From Flavobacterium erciyesense (GTDB lineage: Bacteria; Bacteroidota; Bacteroidia; Flavobacteriales; Flavobacteriaceae): a stretch of DNA of 64,000 nucleotides. A model generated the notes under the pieces. That model ran no database searches. It was not told the DNA's origin and saw only the letters and a list, made by a program, of their open reading frames with translations. Location of the stretch: NCBI RefSeq assembly GCF_018069925.1, contig NZ_JAGPXB010000007.1, forward strand, positions 1 through 64,000, in the 5' to 3' direction. Positions 34,986-44,502 of this stretch are shown here, piece after piece (the first letter of the stretch is position 1; each line of letters starts with the position of its first letter). The translations under genes and the position numbers were made by a program.

Positions 34986-36266
34986 ATGAAACTTTGGGAA
35001 AAAGGAATACCTACCGACAAACAAATAGAACATTTTACCGTTGGCAACGACCGAGAATTAGACTTAGTACTTGCTAAATACGATGCACTGGGCTCAATTG
35101 CACATGCCAAAATGTTAGGCTCCATTGGCTTATTAAGCAACGAAGAAACGCACTCTTTGGTCGAAGCCTTGGAACAAATCATAAAAGATGTGGAAGCTGG
35201 CCAATTCGAAATTGAAGATAGTTTTGAAGATGTGCATTCAAAAATTGAATACCTACTAACCGAAAAACTCGGCGATGCTGGTAAAAAAATACACACCGCT
35301 CGTTCTCGTAACGATCAAGTTCTTGTAGACGTGAATTTGTACCTTAAAGATGTCGTAACCGATTTTAAAACTCAAGTAAAAGCATTATTCGATTTGTTGA
35401 TGGATTTGGCTAAGCAGCATCAAAACGTGCTGCTGCCGGGTTATACGCATTTGCAGATCGCCATGCCTTCCTCGTTCGGGATGTGGTTTTCAGCATACGC
35501 AGAAACTTTAATTGACGATGTAAGCATGCTCAATGCTGCACTTGCAATTGTCGACCAAAATCCGCTTGGCTCCGCAGCCGGTTATGGCAGTTCATTCCCC
35601 ATCAATCGAAGTTTTACTACTACCGAATTGGGTTTTAAAACTCTAAAATTCAACTCGGTAGCTGCACAAATGAGCCGAGGAAAATCAGAAAAAAGCGTTG
35701 CTTTTGCTATGAGCAGTGTAGCAGCAACTTTGGCAAAATTCTCAATGGACGTATGCTTGTACATGAGTCAGAATTTTGATTTTATTGGTTTACCTGCTCA
35801 TTTAACCACCGGTTCGAGCATTATGCCTCATAAAAAAAACCCCGATGTTTTTGAATTAATTCGTGGAAAATGCAACAAAATTCAAGCTTTGCCTTATGAA
35901 ATTACGCTAATAACCAACAATTTACCAAGTGGTTACCACCGTGATTTACAACTTTTAAAAGAAGGCCTGTTTCCGGCCATTCAAAACTTAAAAGCTTGTT
36001 TGGATATCGCTTTATTTTCAATCAAAGACATTCAAGTTAAGGAACACATCCTGAACGATAAAAAATACGATTATTTGTTTACTGTAGATACCTTAAATGA
36101 AATGGTAGTAGCTGGAATGCCTTTTAGAGATGCCTACAAAGCCGTAGCAGAACAATTGGAAAACGGCAGCTACCAATCGCCTCAAGCTACGCAACACACT
36201 CACGAAGGCAGTATCAACAACCTCTGCCTAGATGAAATAAAGCATAAAATGAACAACACATTTTAA
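34986..36266 (+). CDS. argH: Argininosuccinate lyase
   Basis: A 426-residue member of the fumarase/aspartase superfamily that splits argininosuccinate into arginine and fumarate. Motifs: HTARSRNDQVLVDV, LPGYTHLQIAMPSSFG and the signature GSSIMPHKKNPDVFE. Last gene of the arginine operon, about 190 bp after argE with a repeat in the spacer, and followed by a strong terminator. Confidence 0.95.
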   Translation: MKLWEKGIPTDKQIEHFTVGNDRELDLVLAKYDALGSIAHAKMLGSIGLLSNEETHSLVEALEQIIKDVEAGQFEIEDSFEDVHSKIEYLLTEKLGDAGKKIHTARSRNDQVLVDVNLYLKDVVTDFKTQVKALFDLLMDLAKQHQNVLLPGYTHLQIAMPSSFGMWFSAYAETLIDDVSMLNAALAIVDQNPLGSAAGYGSSFPINRSFTTTELGFKTLKFNSVAAQMSRGKSEKSVAFAMSSVAATLAKFSMDVCLYMSQNFDFIGLPAHLTTGSSIMPHKKNPDVFELIRGKCNKIQALPYEITLITNNLPSGYHRDLQLLKEGLFPAIQNLKACLDIALFSIKDIQVKEHILNDKKYDYLFTVDTLNEMVVAGMPFRDAYKAVAEQLENGSYQSPQATQHTHEGSINNLCLDEIKHKMNNTF

Positions 36267-36298
36267 AAATGCAACTACTGCAACAACTACAACTACTT

Positions 36299-36332
36299 TT
36301 AAAAATCCATTCGCTCTGAATGGATTTTTTTT
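36299..36332 (+). terminator. Terminator of the arginine operon
   Basis: Perfect 12-bp stem (36301-36312 with 36318-36329), GCTCT loop and a run of nine T. Confidence 0.88.
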
Positions 36333-36369
36333 TACAATTGTCCGAAAGATTTCATTAGCAATTAATGTT

Positions 36370-36377
36370 TATATTTG
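36370..36377 (+). promoter_or_regulatory. -7 element of the membrane-protein pair
   Basis: TATATTTG, 22 bp before the ATG at 36399. It rules out the in-frame TTG at 36375, which lies inside this element. Confidence 0.5.
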
Positions 36378-36398
36378 AAATACAAAAAGTCAATTTCA

Positions 36399-37400
36399 AT
36401 GATGCATAACCACCAAGAACAACTTACTCAGGAACTTTTTGATCGAAAACTTATCGACAAATCACAGTTCGATGCAGTTCAAGACTACCGAAAATTGAAG
36501 ATATTTTCATTGCACAACGAACTAAAATTGTTGCTTTATGGATCAGTATTGGCAATAAGTAGCGGTATCGGAATACTAATTTACCAAAACATTGATTCCA
36601 TTGGCCACACGATACTTTTAGCATTAATTTTAATGGCGACTATTGGTTGTTTTTACTTTTGCAATAAGAATGCAAAAGGTTTTCACAAGCAGGAAGTTTC
36701 CTTTGACAATCCGATTTTGGACTATCTCCTTTTAGCGGCTCAGTTGTTAACTTGTGTGTTTTTTGGCTATTTGCAATACCAATATAAAGTTTTTGGCACT
36801 TTTAACAACTTAGCCACATTGGTGCCAACCGCAATTGGTTTTTATTGCGCATACTATTTCGATAACAAGAGTATTTTATCGCTTTCTATTACCGGACTTG
36901 CTGCTGCAGTTGGACTAACTGTAAGTCCACAGGCTTTACTAAATAACGAAACCATCGCCACCGATTTTCTTTGTTACACCTCAATTATACTTGGATTTGC
37001 ATTAATAGTTTGGTCGCAATACAGCAAACGAATCGGTTTAAAAACCCATTTTACATTTTTGTACCTCACTTTCGCACTGCACCTTATTGCATTGGCTTGT
37101 CTTTCGCAGCTTGTTGAAACATATTGGCCTATTTTTACCATTATACTTGGTTCAACTTGTTATTTGTTTTACAAATTTAGTTATCAGGAAAAAGCAGTTT
37201 CGCTTTTTGTCTTTACTTGTCTTTATGGCTATATCGGCTGCAACATTCTACTAGGAAGACTGCTTTCGCTTATTGATCTTGGTGAATTAGTAAGCCTATT
37301 TTTTATGATAATTCCAGGCTATTTTATAGGTTCCATTGTTTTGTTCATAAAAGTAATTAAAGACTTCAATAAAAAAATTGCACATGATAGTACACGATAA
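36399..37400 (+). CDS. Multi-pass membrane protein, DUF2157-like
   Basis: A 333-residue protein with a soluble N-terminal helical part of about 55 residues (QEQLTQELFDRKLIDKSQF) and then eight to ten transmembrane helices. The N-terminal segment followed by a membrane bundle resembles DUF2157 proteins; function unknown. The start is the ATG at 36399 (or 36402, three bases later), based on the promoter position. The stop overlaps the next gene by 17 bp, so the two are probably translationally coupled and act together. Confidence 0.75.
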   Translation: MMHNHQEQLTQELFDRKLIDKSQFDAVQDYRKLKIFSLHNELKLLLYGSVLAISSGIGILIYQNIDSIGHTILLALILMATIGCFYFCNKNAKGFHKQEVSFDNPILDYLLLAAQLLTCVFFGYLQYQYKVFGTFNNLATLVPTAIGFYCAYYFDNKSILSLSITGLAAAVGLTVSPQALLNNETIATDFLCYTSIILGFALIVWSQYSKRIGLKTHFTFLYLTFALHLIALACLSQLVETYWPIFTIILGSTCYLFYKFSYQEKAVSLFVFTCLYGYIGCNILLGRLLSLIDLGELVSLFFMIIPGYFIGSIVLFIKVIKDFNKKIAHDSTR

Positions 37401-38547
37401 AACACTACTACAAAATAAATACCTGCGCGAAGAAGCCAAAGCATTACAGGATGCCGGCTTCATTTCTGAAGAGCATTACAGCAACATTAAAAAAGATTTA
37501 GCCGATTTTAAAAGTAACCAAAATTGGTTTTTACGAGTTGCATTTTTACTACTTGGGAGTTTTTTATATTCATCGATATGTGGATTTATTGCACTATCAA
37601 TTCTTCAAGTTACAGGTGAGCATTTTGAAGTTCTCTTTTTTGTATTTGCTTTAATTGGTCTTGCAGGAACTGAATTTTTTGCACGACAAAACTATTTCGG
37701 TCATGGCTTAGATGATGCTTTTATCATCGGATTTCAAATATGCTTGGCAGCTACCATCGGAATTTATACCTCGGGAAACGAATTTTTGATAGCCATTGTA
37801 GTAACAACATCAGCCGCATTCTGTTATTTGCGTTATTTACACCGTAGCATGTTGCTGTTAGCTTGTGTTGCCGCAACGGCAAGTATTTTTTACGGAATCC
37901 TTAACCTTGGTACTGAAATTGCAATAATACTACCATTTGTAAGCATGGTGTTTGCATTGCTCCTTTTTTTACTTTGGAACAAAAAGCTACAGCATACTTC
38001 AACGTTTTATAAATTTGATTTAAATTTAATTCGTTATTACAGCTACCTGTTGTTTTATCTTTCGGGGAATTATTTGGTAGTTCGTGAACTTTCGGTAGTT
38101 TTACTGCAGCAAGCCATCAATCATGGTCAAGATATACCTTTTGCATGGTTTTTCTATATTTTTACTTTTATTATACCTGTTGGTTATATCTATCAAGCAT
38201 TACAACAAAAAAATAAAATTATACTTTGGCTTGGTTTTGCAGCATTGGCATTTTCAATTTATAGTATACGGTTTTACTACGCTTTACTGCCATTGGAATT
38301 AGCACTAACTTTTGGCGGGTTATTTTTATTTGGAGTTACCTTGGTGTTGATCAAAAAATTACAAAATCAAACAACTGGAATTACCTTTAAACCTGACCGT
38401 TTTAGCAATTCTACTCCCTTTCAAGCGGCTGAAATTATAGTCTCCACACAAGTTGGTGGTACGCAATCCAATCAACAAACAACCGATTCACCGGTGGAAT
38501 TTGGTGGCGGCGGCTACAGTGGCGGTGGCGCTTCAGGAGAATTTTGA
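37384..38547 (+). CDS. Multi-pass membrane protein with Gly-rich C-terminus
   Basis: A 387-residue protein laid out like the gene before it: a soluble N-terminus (AKALQDAGFISEEHYSNIKK) and about ten membrane helices. It adds a C-terminal tail of about 60 residues ending FGGGGYSGGGASGEF. Such Gly/Ser tails occur in other bacterial membrane proteins but have no assigned role. The frame is open from a TTG at 37378, but the ATG at 37384 is the more likely start. Probably a divergent paralogue and partner of the upstream protein. Confidence 0.75.
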   Translation: MIVHDKTLLQNKYLREEAKALQDAGFISEEHYSNIKKDLADFKSNQNWFLRVAFLLLGSFLYSSICGFIALSILQVTGEHFEVLFFVFALIGLAGTEFFARQNYFGHGLDDAFIIGFQICLAATIGIYTSGNEFLIAIVVTTSAAFCYLRYLHRSMLLLACVAATASIFYGILNLGTEIAIILPFVSMVFALLLFLLWNKKLQHTSTFYKFDLNLIRYYSYLLFYLSGNYLVVRELSVVLLQQAINHGQDIPFAWFFYIFTFIIPVGYIYQALQQKNKIILWLGFAALAFSIYSIRFYYALLPLELALTFGGLFLFGVTLVLIKKLQNQTTGITFKPDRFSNSTPFQAAEIIVSTQVGGTQSNQQTTDSPVEFGGGGYSGGGASGEF

Positions 38548-38596
38548 GTACAATAGACTATCGTATATAAACTAATCTTGCTCAAGTGTACAACAG

Positions 38597-38655
38597 AAAA
38601 ACCGCAATTTTACAAACTAGGCTTCAATCCTGATTTAGTAAAACTGCGGTTTTTT
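38597..38655. terminator. Bidirectional terminator
   Basis: AAAACCGCAATTTTAC-type arm (38597-38613) pairs with 38638-38654 with one mismatch, flanked by A and T runs, between convergent genes ending at 38547 and 38672. Confidence 0.65.
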
Positions 38656-38671
38656 CGATATGTTTCTTAAC

Positions 38672-39349
38672 CTAGAATTTTATATTTCCTGTCTTGAGAT
38701 AAATCGTTGCATTTTTAATTGAGTTATCTATCGCACTATTAAGGGCTGACTCAAATGCAAAAAACACTACACTCCCACTTCCTTTTGACACGAAATCTAG
38801 GACTTTTTTCTTAGACTTGATATCGTAAATTTGAAAATGAGAATTTACAATACAACTCTCACTTTGTCCTCCACCCATCATTCCCATACCACCACCGGCC
38901 ATTGGCATCATCATGCCTGGGTTGCCTTGGATGCTATTTGTTATTTCATACCTAACAATTCGTATCAAATAATCAGTTGTCGCATTTGTAAACAAGGAAT
39001 CTACTTTTTTTTGTTGCTCCAGATTAAATATAAATGAATCATTTGAAACCAAATCTCTTGATTTTTCGGTTTTAATAGTACCAAAAACACTCTCATTTTT
39101 TAATGTAGTAACAAGTAGACTATCAAACTCCTTAATAAAATCTTCTTTTTCCTTGTACTTTTTACCAAAAGTTTTGGTAAACTCTTTCAATAAAACCTCA
39201 TCACTACTAACTAGTAATGCTGTTTTATTTGTTCCAAAGGTAAATTCGGATTTATTGTATTCCTTAACTTCACTAATTCGAACCGTTGTACATGAGAATA
39301 ATAAAGGAAAACTTATTAATCCTGTTAGTAGCCATTTGTTTAATTTCAT
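38672..39349 (-). CDS. Hypothetical lipoprotein with a Met/Gly-rich loop
   Basis: A 225-residue protein starting MKLNKWLLTGLISFPLLFSC, a lipoprotein signal with Cys20. An in-frame ATG at 39367 would put six residues before it and is less likely. The mature part has a helical region, then DYLIRIVRYEI, an odd Met/Gly-rich stretch (PGMMMPMAGGGMGMMGGG, about 147-164) and a C-terminal amphipathic region. No family recognised. The Met-rich loop could bind copper or simply be flexible; this is speculation. Confidence 0.75.
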   Translation of the reverse strand: MKLNKWLLTGLISFPLLFSCTTVRISEVKEYNKSEFTFGTNKTALLVSSDEVLLKEFTKTFGKKYKEKEDFIKEFDSLLVTTLKNESVFGTIKTEKSRDLVSNDSFIFNLEQQKKVDSLFTNATTDYLIRIVRYEITNSIQGNPGMMMPMAGGGMGMMGGGQSESCIVNSHFQIYDIKSKKKVLDFVSKGSGSVVFFAFESALNSAIDNSIKNATIYLKTGNIKF

Positions 39350-39390
39350 CAACACTGTATATTTCAATTATTTATTTCAAAAGAAAGTAT

Positions 39391-39780
39391 TTACAATTTA
39401 GTTTTCAATTCTCCAGCATCAATATCACTATGCGAAACATTGTAAACCGCTTTCCCTTCTTTGATCAAAATTAATTGTGGCGATTGATGAACAACTCCAA
39501 AACGAGCTGCAATTTCATTTGAAACCTCGCGAAAAGAAATTAAATCTAAAAAATAAGGTTGTACACTATCTGCAAAATCAAACTCACTTTCAAATTGTTT
39601 TAAAGCCATACGACTAATACTGCAACGTGTACTGTGTTTAAAAATCACAACCGCTTGTTCTTGTGACAAAGCCACTAATTCATCTAGCTGTGAAATTGTC
39701 TCTAAATTGTTCCACTGCATTTTTGATTGGGCTTGTTCTTGATTCTCAGAACTACCAAAAATATTCTTCAAAAAACTCAT
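39391..39780 (-). CDS. ytxJ: Bacillithiol-system thioredoxin-like protein YtxJ
   Basis: A 129-residue thioredoxin-fold protein of the YtxJ family. The single active-site Cys53 lies in FKHSTRCSISRMA, and SPQLILIKEGKAVY holds the cis-Pro. Family knowledge: YtxJ proteins co-occur with bacillithiol synthesis and are thought to be monothiol bacilliredoxins that remove bacillithiol from proteins. Its presence suggests that this organism makes bacillithiol; the bsh genes are not in this window. Divergent from clpB. Confidence 0.88.
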   Translation of the reverse strand: MSFLKNIFGSSENQEQAQSKMQWNNLETISQLDELVALSQEQAVVIFKHSTRCSISRMALKQFESEFDFADSVQPYFLDLISFREVSNEIAARFGVVHQSPQLILIKEGKAVYNVSHSDIDAGELKTKL

Positions 39781-39802
39781 AATTGTCTGTTTTTAAGACA
39801 TT

Positions 39803-39843
39803 TTGACATTTTAAAAAAGCAAAAAAAAGCTTAAATATGTCAA
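39803..39843. promoter_or_regulatory. Inverted repeat upstream of clpB
   Basis: TTGACAT (39803-39809) and ATGTCAA (39837-39843) form an inverted repeat with a 27-nt AT-rich spacer, just before TATATTTA (39851-39858), a near -7 element. It could be a regulator site for ytxJ/clpB or chance. It is not the CIRCE sequence. Confidence 0.25.
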
Positions 39844-39924
39844 TTTGTCGTATATTTACTAATGGAATATAAATTGAATATTCTCACGCAAAGTTACTTA
39901 ATTCAACCTAAAAATACCGAAAAG

Positions 39925-42528
39925 ATGAACTTAAATAAATTTACCATCAAATCGCAAGAAGCCATTCAACGCGCACAGCAGTTGGCGCAAGAATTGGGAC
40001 AACAACAAATTGAAAACGAACACCTATTAAAAGCTATTTTTGAAGTAGACGAAAATGTAGCGCCCTTTATATTAAAAAAGCTGAACGTAAACCTTCCGTT
40101 ATTTCAACAAATTCTCAATAGCAGTTTGCAGAATTTTCCCAAGGTTTCTGGAGGCGAAATCATGCTTTCCCGAATCGCAAACAACACCTTGAACGAAGCT
40201 GAAATCATCAGTAAAAAAATGAATGATGAATACGTTTCTATCGAACATTTGCTACTGGCTATTTTCGAATCGAAAGCCAAAGTCGCTCAAATTTTAAAAG
40301 ATCAAGGCGTTACCTCAAAAGGACTAAAAGCTGCTATTGACGAACTCAGAAAAGGCGAAAGAGTAACTTCAGCATCAGCAGAAGAAACGTATAATTCCTT
40401 AAACAAATACGCAAAAAATCTCAACGAACTGGCACGCTCTGGAAAATTAGATCCTGTTATTGGTCGCGATGAAGAAATCAGAAGGGTATTGCAAATATTA
40501 ACCAGAAGAACCAAAAATAATCCAATGTTGGTTGGTGAACCCGGAGTAGGAAAAACAGCTATTGCCGAAGGTTTGGCACATCGAATTGTGGATGGCGATG
40601 TACCTGAAAATTTAAAAGATAAATTGGTTTTCTCTCTTGACATGGGCGCCTTAATTGCTGGTGCCAAATACAAAGGTGAGTTTGAAGAACGCCTAAAATC
40701 GGTAGTGAAAGAAGTAACCGCTGCCAATGGTGACATTGTTCTTTTTATCGATGAGATTCACACACTCGTAGGTGCGGGCGGTGGCGAGGGCGCTATGGAC
40801 GCGGCCAATATTTTGAAACCGGCCTTGGCACGTGGTGAATTACGCGCCATTGGTGCTACAACGCTTGATGAATATCAAAAATATTTTGAAAAAGACAAGG
40901 CACTTGAAAGACGTTTTCAAAAAATCATGATTGAAGAACCGGATACCGAAAGCGCCATTTCAATTTTACGAGGTATTAAAGAAAAATACGAAACGCACCA
41001 TAAAGTTCAAATCAAAGACGAGGCAATTATTGCTGCTGTCGAATTATCACAGCGCTATATTACCAACCGTTTTCTTCCAGACAAAGCCATCGATTTGATG
41101 GACGAAGCAGCTTCAAAATTGCGCATGGAAATCAATTCGAAACCAGAAGAATTAGATGTTTTGGATCGTAAAATAATGCAACTGGAAATTGAAATCGAAG
41201 CTATCAAACGAGAAAAAGACGAAAACAAACTCAAAATTTTAGGCTTAGATTTAGCTAATTTGAAGGAAGAACGCAATGAGATTTTTGCCAAATGGAAATC
41301 AGAAAAAGATGTGGTTGATGGCATTCAAATAATTAAAACACAAATAGAAGACCTGAAATACGAGGCCGAAAGAGCGGAACGAGATGGTGATTATGGTAAG
41401 GTAGCCGAAATACGTTACGGAAAAATCAAAGAAGCGCAAGAGCAACTTGCTGCTTTGACAAAACAATTACAAGAAAATCAATCGGGCACCTCTTTGATAA
41501 AAGAAGAAGTAACCAAAGAAGATATTGCCGAAGTTGTTGCTAAATGGACAGGAATTCCGGTCATGAAAATGCTGCAAGGCGAACGCGAAAAACTATTAAA
41601 ACTAGAAGATGAATTGCACCTGCGTGTTGTAGGTCAAGAAGAAGCGATTCAAGCCGTGAGCGATGCCGTTAGACGAAGTCGTGCAGGATTACAAGACATG
41701 AAAAAACCAGTAGGCACTTTTCTTTTCTTGGGAACAACTGGAGTTGGAAAAACCGAATTGGCCAAAGCCTTAGCGGAATACCTTTTTGATGATGAAAGCG
41801 CCATGACCAGAATAGATATGAGTGAATATCAGGAACGCCATAGTGTAAGTAGATTGGTAGGTGCGCCTCCCGGATATGTGGGTTACGACGAAGGCGGACA
41901 ATTGACTGAGGCCGTACGCAGAAAACCTTATTCCGTAATATTACTCGATGAAATTGAAAAAGCACATCCAGATACTTTCAACATCTTGCTACAAGTTTTA
42001 GACGAAGGACGTTTAACGGATAACAAAGGACGTTTGGCCGATTTCAAAAACACGATTATCATTATGACTTCTAACATGGGAAGCCAAATCATTCAAGATA
42101 AATTTGAAAATTTAAAAGGAAGCGTTGAAGCCGCAACCGAAGCTGCCAAAGTAGAAGTTTTAGGATTATTAAAACAAACGGTTCGCCCAGAATTCATCAA
42201 TCGTATTGACGAAATTGTAATGTTCACGCCACTATCTCATTCTAATATCGCTCAAATTGTAGGTTTACAATTAAAAAGTGTGGTGAAAATGTTGGCAGCT
42301 CAAGGAATCACGATAGATGCAACGCCCGAAGCAATTGATTACTTATCTAAAAAAGGATACGATCCGCAATTTGGCGCCAGACCGGTAAAAAGAGTGATCC
42401 AAAGAGAAGTACTCAATGAACTTTCAAAAGAGATACTTTCTGGAAAAATTACCACCGATAGCATTGTTCTAATCGATGCCTTTGATGGAAAATTAGTGTT
42501 CAGGAACCAAACGGAGTTGGTAAATTAA
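39925..42528 (+). CDS. clpB: ATP-dependent disaggregase ClpB
   Basis: An 867-residue Hsp100 chaperone that, with DnaK, pulls proteins out of aggregates. Order: Clp N-domain (1-145), first AAA+ module with GEPGVGKT Walker A and [13 protein letters not shown], coiled-coil middle domain (about 400-525), second AAA+ module with GTTGVGKT Walker A and [13 protein letters not shown], and the C-terminal D2-small domain. There is no ClpP-binding tripeptide loop, as expected for ClpB. The frame is open 21 codons upstream, but [13 protein letters not shown] at 39925 is the family N-terminus. Confidence 0.96.
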   Translation: MNLNKFTIKSQEAIQRAQQLAQELGQQQIENEHLLKAIFEVDENVAPFILKKLNVNLPLFQQILNSSLQNFPKVSGGEIMLSRIANNTLNEAEIISKKMNDEYVSIEHLLLAIFESKAKVAQILKDQGVTSKGLKAAIDELRKGERVTSASAEETYNSLNKYAKNLNELARSGKLDPVIGRDEEIRRVLQILTRRTKNNPMLVGEPGVGKTAIAEGLAHRIVDGDVPENLKDKLVFSLDMGALIAGAKYKGEFEERLKSVVKEVTAANGDIVLFIDEIHTLVGAGGGEGAMDAANILKPALARGELRAIGATTLDEYQKYFEKDKALERRFQKIMIEEPDTESAISILRGIKEKYETHHKVQIKDEAIIAAVELSQRYITNRFLPDKAIDLMDEAASKLRMEINSKPEELDVLDRKIMQLEIEIEAIKREKDENKLKILGLDLANLKEERNEIFAKWKSEKDVVDGIQIIKTQIEDLKYEAERAERDGDYGKVAEIRYGKIKEAQEQLAALTKQLQENQSGTSLIKEEVTKEDIAEVVAKWTGIPVMKMLQGEREKLLKLEDELHLRVVGQEEAIQAVSDAVRRSRAGLQDMKKPVGTFLFLGTTGVGKTELAKALAEYLFDDESAMTRIDMSEYQERHSVSRLVGAPPGYVGYDEGGQLTEAVRRKPYSVILLDEIEKAHPDTFNILLQVLDEGRLTDNKGRLADFKNTIIIMTSNMGSQIIQDKFENLKGSVEAATEAAKVEVLGLLKQTVRPEFINRIDEIVMFTPLSHSNIAQIVGLQLKSVVKMLAAQGITIDATPEAIDYLSKKGYDPQFGARPVKRVIQREVLNELSKEILSGKITTDSIVLIDAFDGKLVFRNQTELVN

Positions 42529-42563
42529 TCACACACAATCAAATTACGTTAGGTAATATCTTC

Positions 42564-42608
42564 AAAACACCTTCAAAAGAGAAAATTCTTTTGAAGGTGT
42601 TTTTTTAT
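42564..42608 (+). terminator. Terminator of clpB
   Basis: A very strong stem of about 17 bp (42564-42580 with 42587-42604) ending in a T run. Confidence 0.88.
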
Positions 42609-42815
42609 TCTATCATAAGACACAAGTAAAGCGATGAGCAATTCAACATTCAAGTTTTATATGGGTATCAGACAAATAAGAAAAATAATAAAAGAAAACT
42701 ACTAAGTGCGGTGGCAACAACATTATTATAAGTCATTTAGCCTTTAATTTTTGGTAGCTAAAATTTGATTAAAAAAATTTTATGCTTTTCTTTGACTTCT
42801 AAACTAACTACCACT

Positions 42816-44147
42816 ATGAAAAAACTTGTACTTACTTTTATTCTTTTTGCTTACACTGCTAGTTACTGCCAAAAACTAGATCTTGCTTTGGTTAATGGCA
42901 ATATCATTACAATGAAAAACGACAAAGTACTATTAAATCAAACCGTTTTAATAACTGGAAATAAAATCTCTAAAATAATTCCAAGTACGAAATGGAAAAA
43001 CACTGAAAACGTAAAAACTATTGATTGTACTGGTAAATACATCATGCCTACGCTAGTAGATATGCACATGCACTCTAACCCTTACATGGATACGTATGCA
43101 CTACCGTTTTTTATGAAATATGGAGTAACTACCATTAGAGTAATGGCCGGAAACGATGCGATACGCGTTAAAAGAGACAGTATTCGAACCAATAAACTAA
43201 AAAGACTACCCGATATTTATATTGCATCCGAGTTAATTGATGGCAATCCACCGTCCTTTGGTGCTGACCATCAAGGCCCAATCGTGACAAAAAAAGAACA
43301 AATCATTCCAATAATACAAGAGCAACTTAAAAAAGGATATGATTTCATAAAACTTTATAGTAGACTCAAACAAGACGTTTTTCAGGAAGCGGTTGCGTAT
43401 TGCAAGGCTAATAAAATTAAAGTTACTTACCACATTCCGACCGACGTAGAAAAATCAAAATTCTTTCAAAATGCTACTGGCGAAATTCAGCATTTAAGCG
43501 GTTATGCCCGTTTTGCGCACGCCCAAGATAGCTTACCTAAAAAAATTATGCTGAAAAATTATGACGTCCCGTTTGACGAAGTTTCATCAAAGTCAATAAA
43601 TGACGAAAAGCTTAAAACCGCAGTCAGCCAAACAGTCAAAAATAAAATTTGGAACTGCCCTACTCTAGTCCTATTTTACAATAAAACAGACACTATTTTT
43701 TGTAAAAACATTTTAAAAACTAAAATTCATCCCGGTTTAGATGGCCTATTAGGTTGGTGGCAAAGCACCGGTTTTGGCAATAGTCCTGAACTCACTAATT
43801 ACACTAAATTTCAGCATCAAACGGTTGCGTTATTGCACAAAGAAAAAGCACAACTACTAGCCGGAACCGATTTCCCAAATCCATGGTTAGTTCCCGGCCT
43901 GTCCTTACATCAAGAAATCGAACGATTTACCATGGCTGGTTTAAGTAACTACGAAGCCTTGAAAACTGCTACCGTAAATCCCGCCATTTGGTTTGGACCT
44001 ACCTACGAAAAAGGATATGTGGCAGAAAATAAAATTGCCGACCTCCTAATTTTAAATCAAAACCCTTTAACGGATATAAAAAACACAACTGCAATTTACC
44101 AAGTTATACACAACGGAAATCCTTATTTGAACCAAGATCAAAAGTAA
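42816..44147 (+). CDS. Exported amidohydrolase-family protein
   Basis: A 443-residue metal-dependent hydrolase with a signal peptide (MKKLVLTFILFAYTASYCQ). Active-site features of the amidohydrolase superfamily: HMH in TLVDMHMHSN, the Lys in FIKLYSRL that may be carboxylated, His in VTYHIP and GEIQHLSG, and the Asp in LLAGTDFPNPW. The closing blocks (ATVNPAIWFG and KIADLLILNQNPL) are those of imidazolonepropionase/prolidase-like amidohydrolases. The frame is open from a TTG at 42765, but the signal peptide begins at the ATG 42816. Substrate unknown; it acts in the envelope. Confidence 0.88.
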   Translation: MKKLVLTFILFAYTASYCQKLDLALVNGNIITMKNDKVLLNQTVLITGNKISKIIPSTKWKNTENVKTIDCTGKYIMPTLVDMHMHSNPYMDTYALPFFMKYGVTTIRVMAGNDAIRVKRDSIRTNKLKRLPDIYIASELIDGNPPSFGADHQGPIVTKKEQIIPIIQEQLKKGYDFIKLYSRLKQDVFQEAVAYCKANKIKVTYHIPTDVEKSKFFQNATGEIQHLSGYARFAHAQDSLPKKIMLKNYDVPFDEVSSKSINDEKLKTAVSQTVKNKIWNCPTLVLFYNKTDTIFCKNILKTKIHPGLDGLLGWWQSTGFGNSPELTNYTKFQHQTVALLHKEKAQLLAGTDFPNPWLVPGLSLHQEIERFTMAGLSNYEALKTATVNPAIWFGPTYEKGYVAENKIADLLILNQNPLTDIKNTTAIYQVIHNGNPYLNQDQK

Positions 44148-44502
44148 AGTAGTACTTCAAAAATCACGACTTCAATTATCTGGTAAAATACTGATAAAAT
44201 TAGGAGCACATAAATCGTATTTATTCAAGACTATTAGTCCTGCTCTACGCTAAATCACTTTGCTACGCGCCGTGGATACCGCTTCGATCAGGGCTATGAT
44301 CGATAACTATTTTTCAGCAGTCGCTCACATTTGCGTAACCCTTCAGAACAAAGGCATCAAATATTGACTAAAACTGCTACAAAGCATATCTTTAATACTT
44401 TTTTTTAAAGCAAAAAAGTTTTAGCTTCGCACCACAAAACAATAAAATGGGTTACTGCTTTAAAGCAATAAGTTATTGCACGCCCTACTAAAAACTAGAA
44501 TT
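44148..44502. other. Intergenic region with a degenerate repeat
   Basis: This 355-base spacer between the amidohydrolase and DUF808 genes has no convincing reading frame. It contains the degenerate repeat copy at 44236-44296 and AT-rich sequence; no clear promoter or terminator was found. Confidence 0.5.
44236..44296 (+). repeat. Dispersed palindromic repeat, degenerate copy D
   Basis: Reads AGTCCTGCTCTACGCT, then ATCACTTTG, GGATACCGCT and ATCAGGGCTA. It shares the GGATACCGCT block with copy B (29362-29472) and both end blocks with copy C (34795-34910). Confidence 0.45.

Noticed and set aside
36375..36398. TTG start for the first membrane protein of the pair
   Set aside because: The TTG is part of the -7 element TATATTTG at 36370-36377, so it cannot be in the transcript; the ATG at 36399 is used.
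39803..39843. CIRCE/HrcA site before clpB
   Set aside because: The inverted repeat TTGACAT/ATGTCAA differs from the CIRCE sequence in both arms and spacer length.
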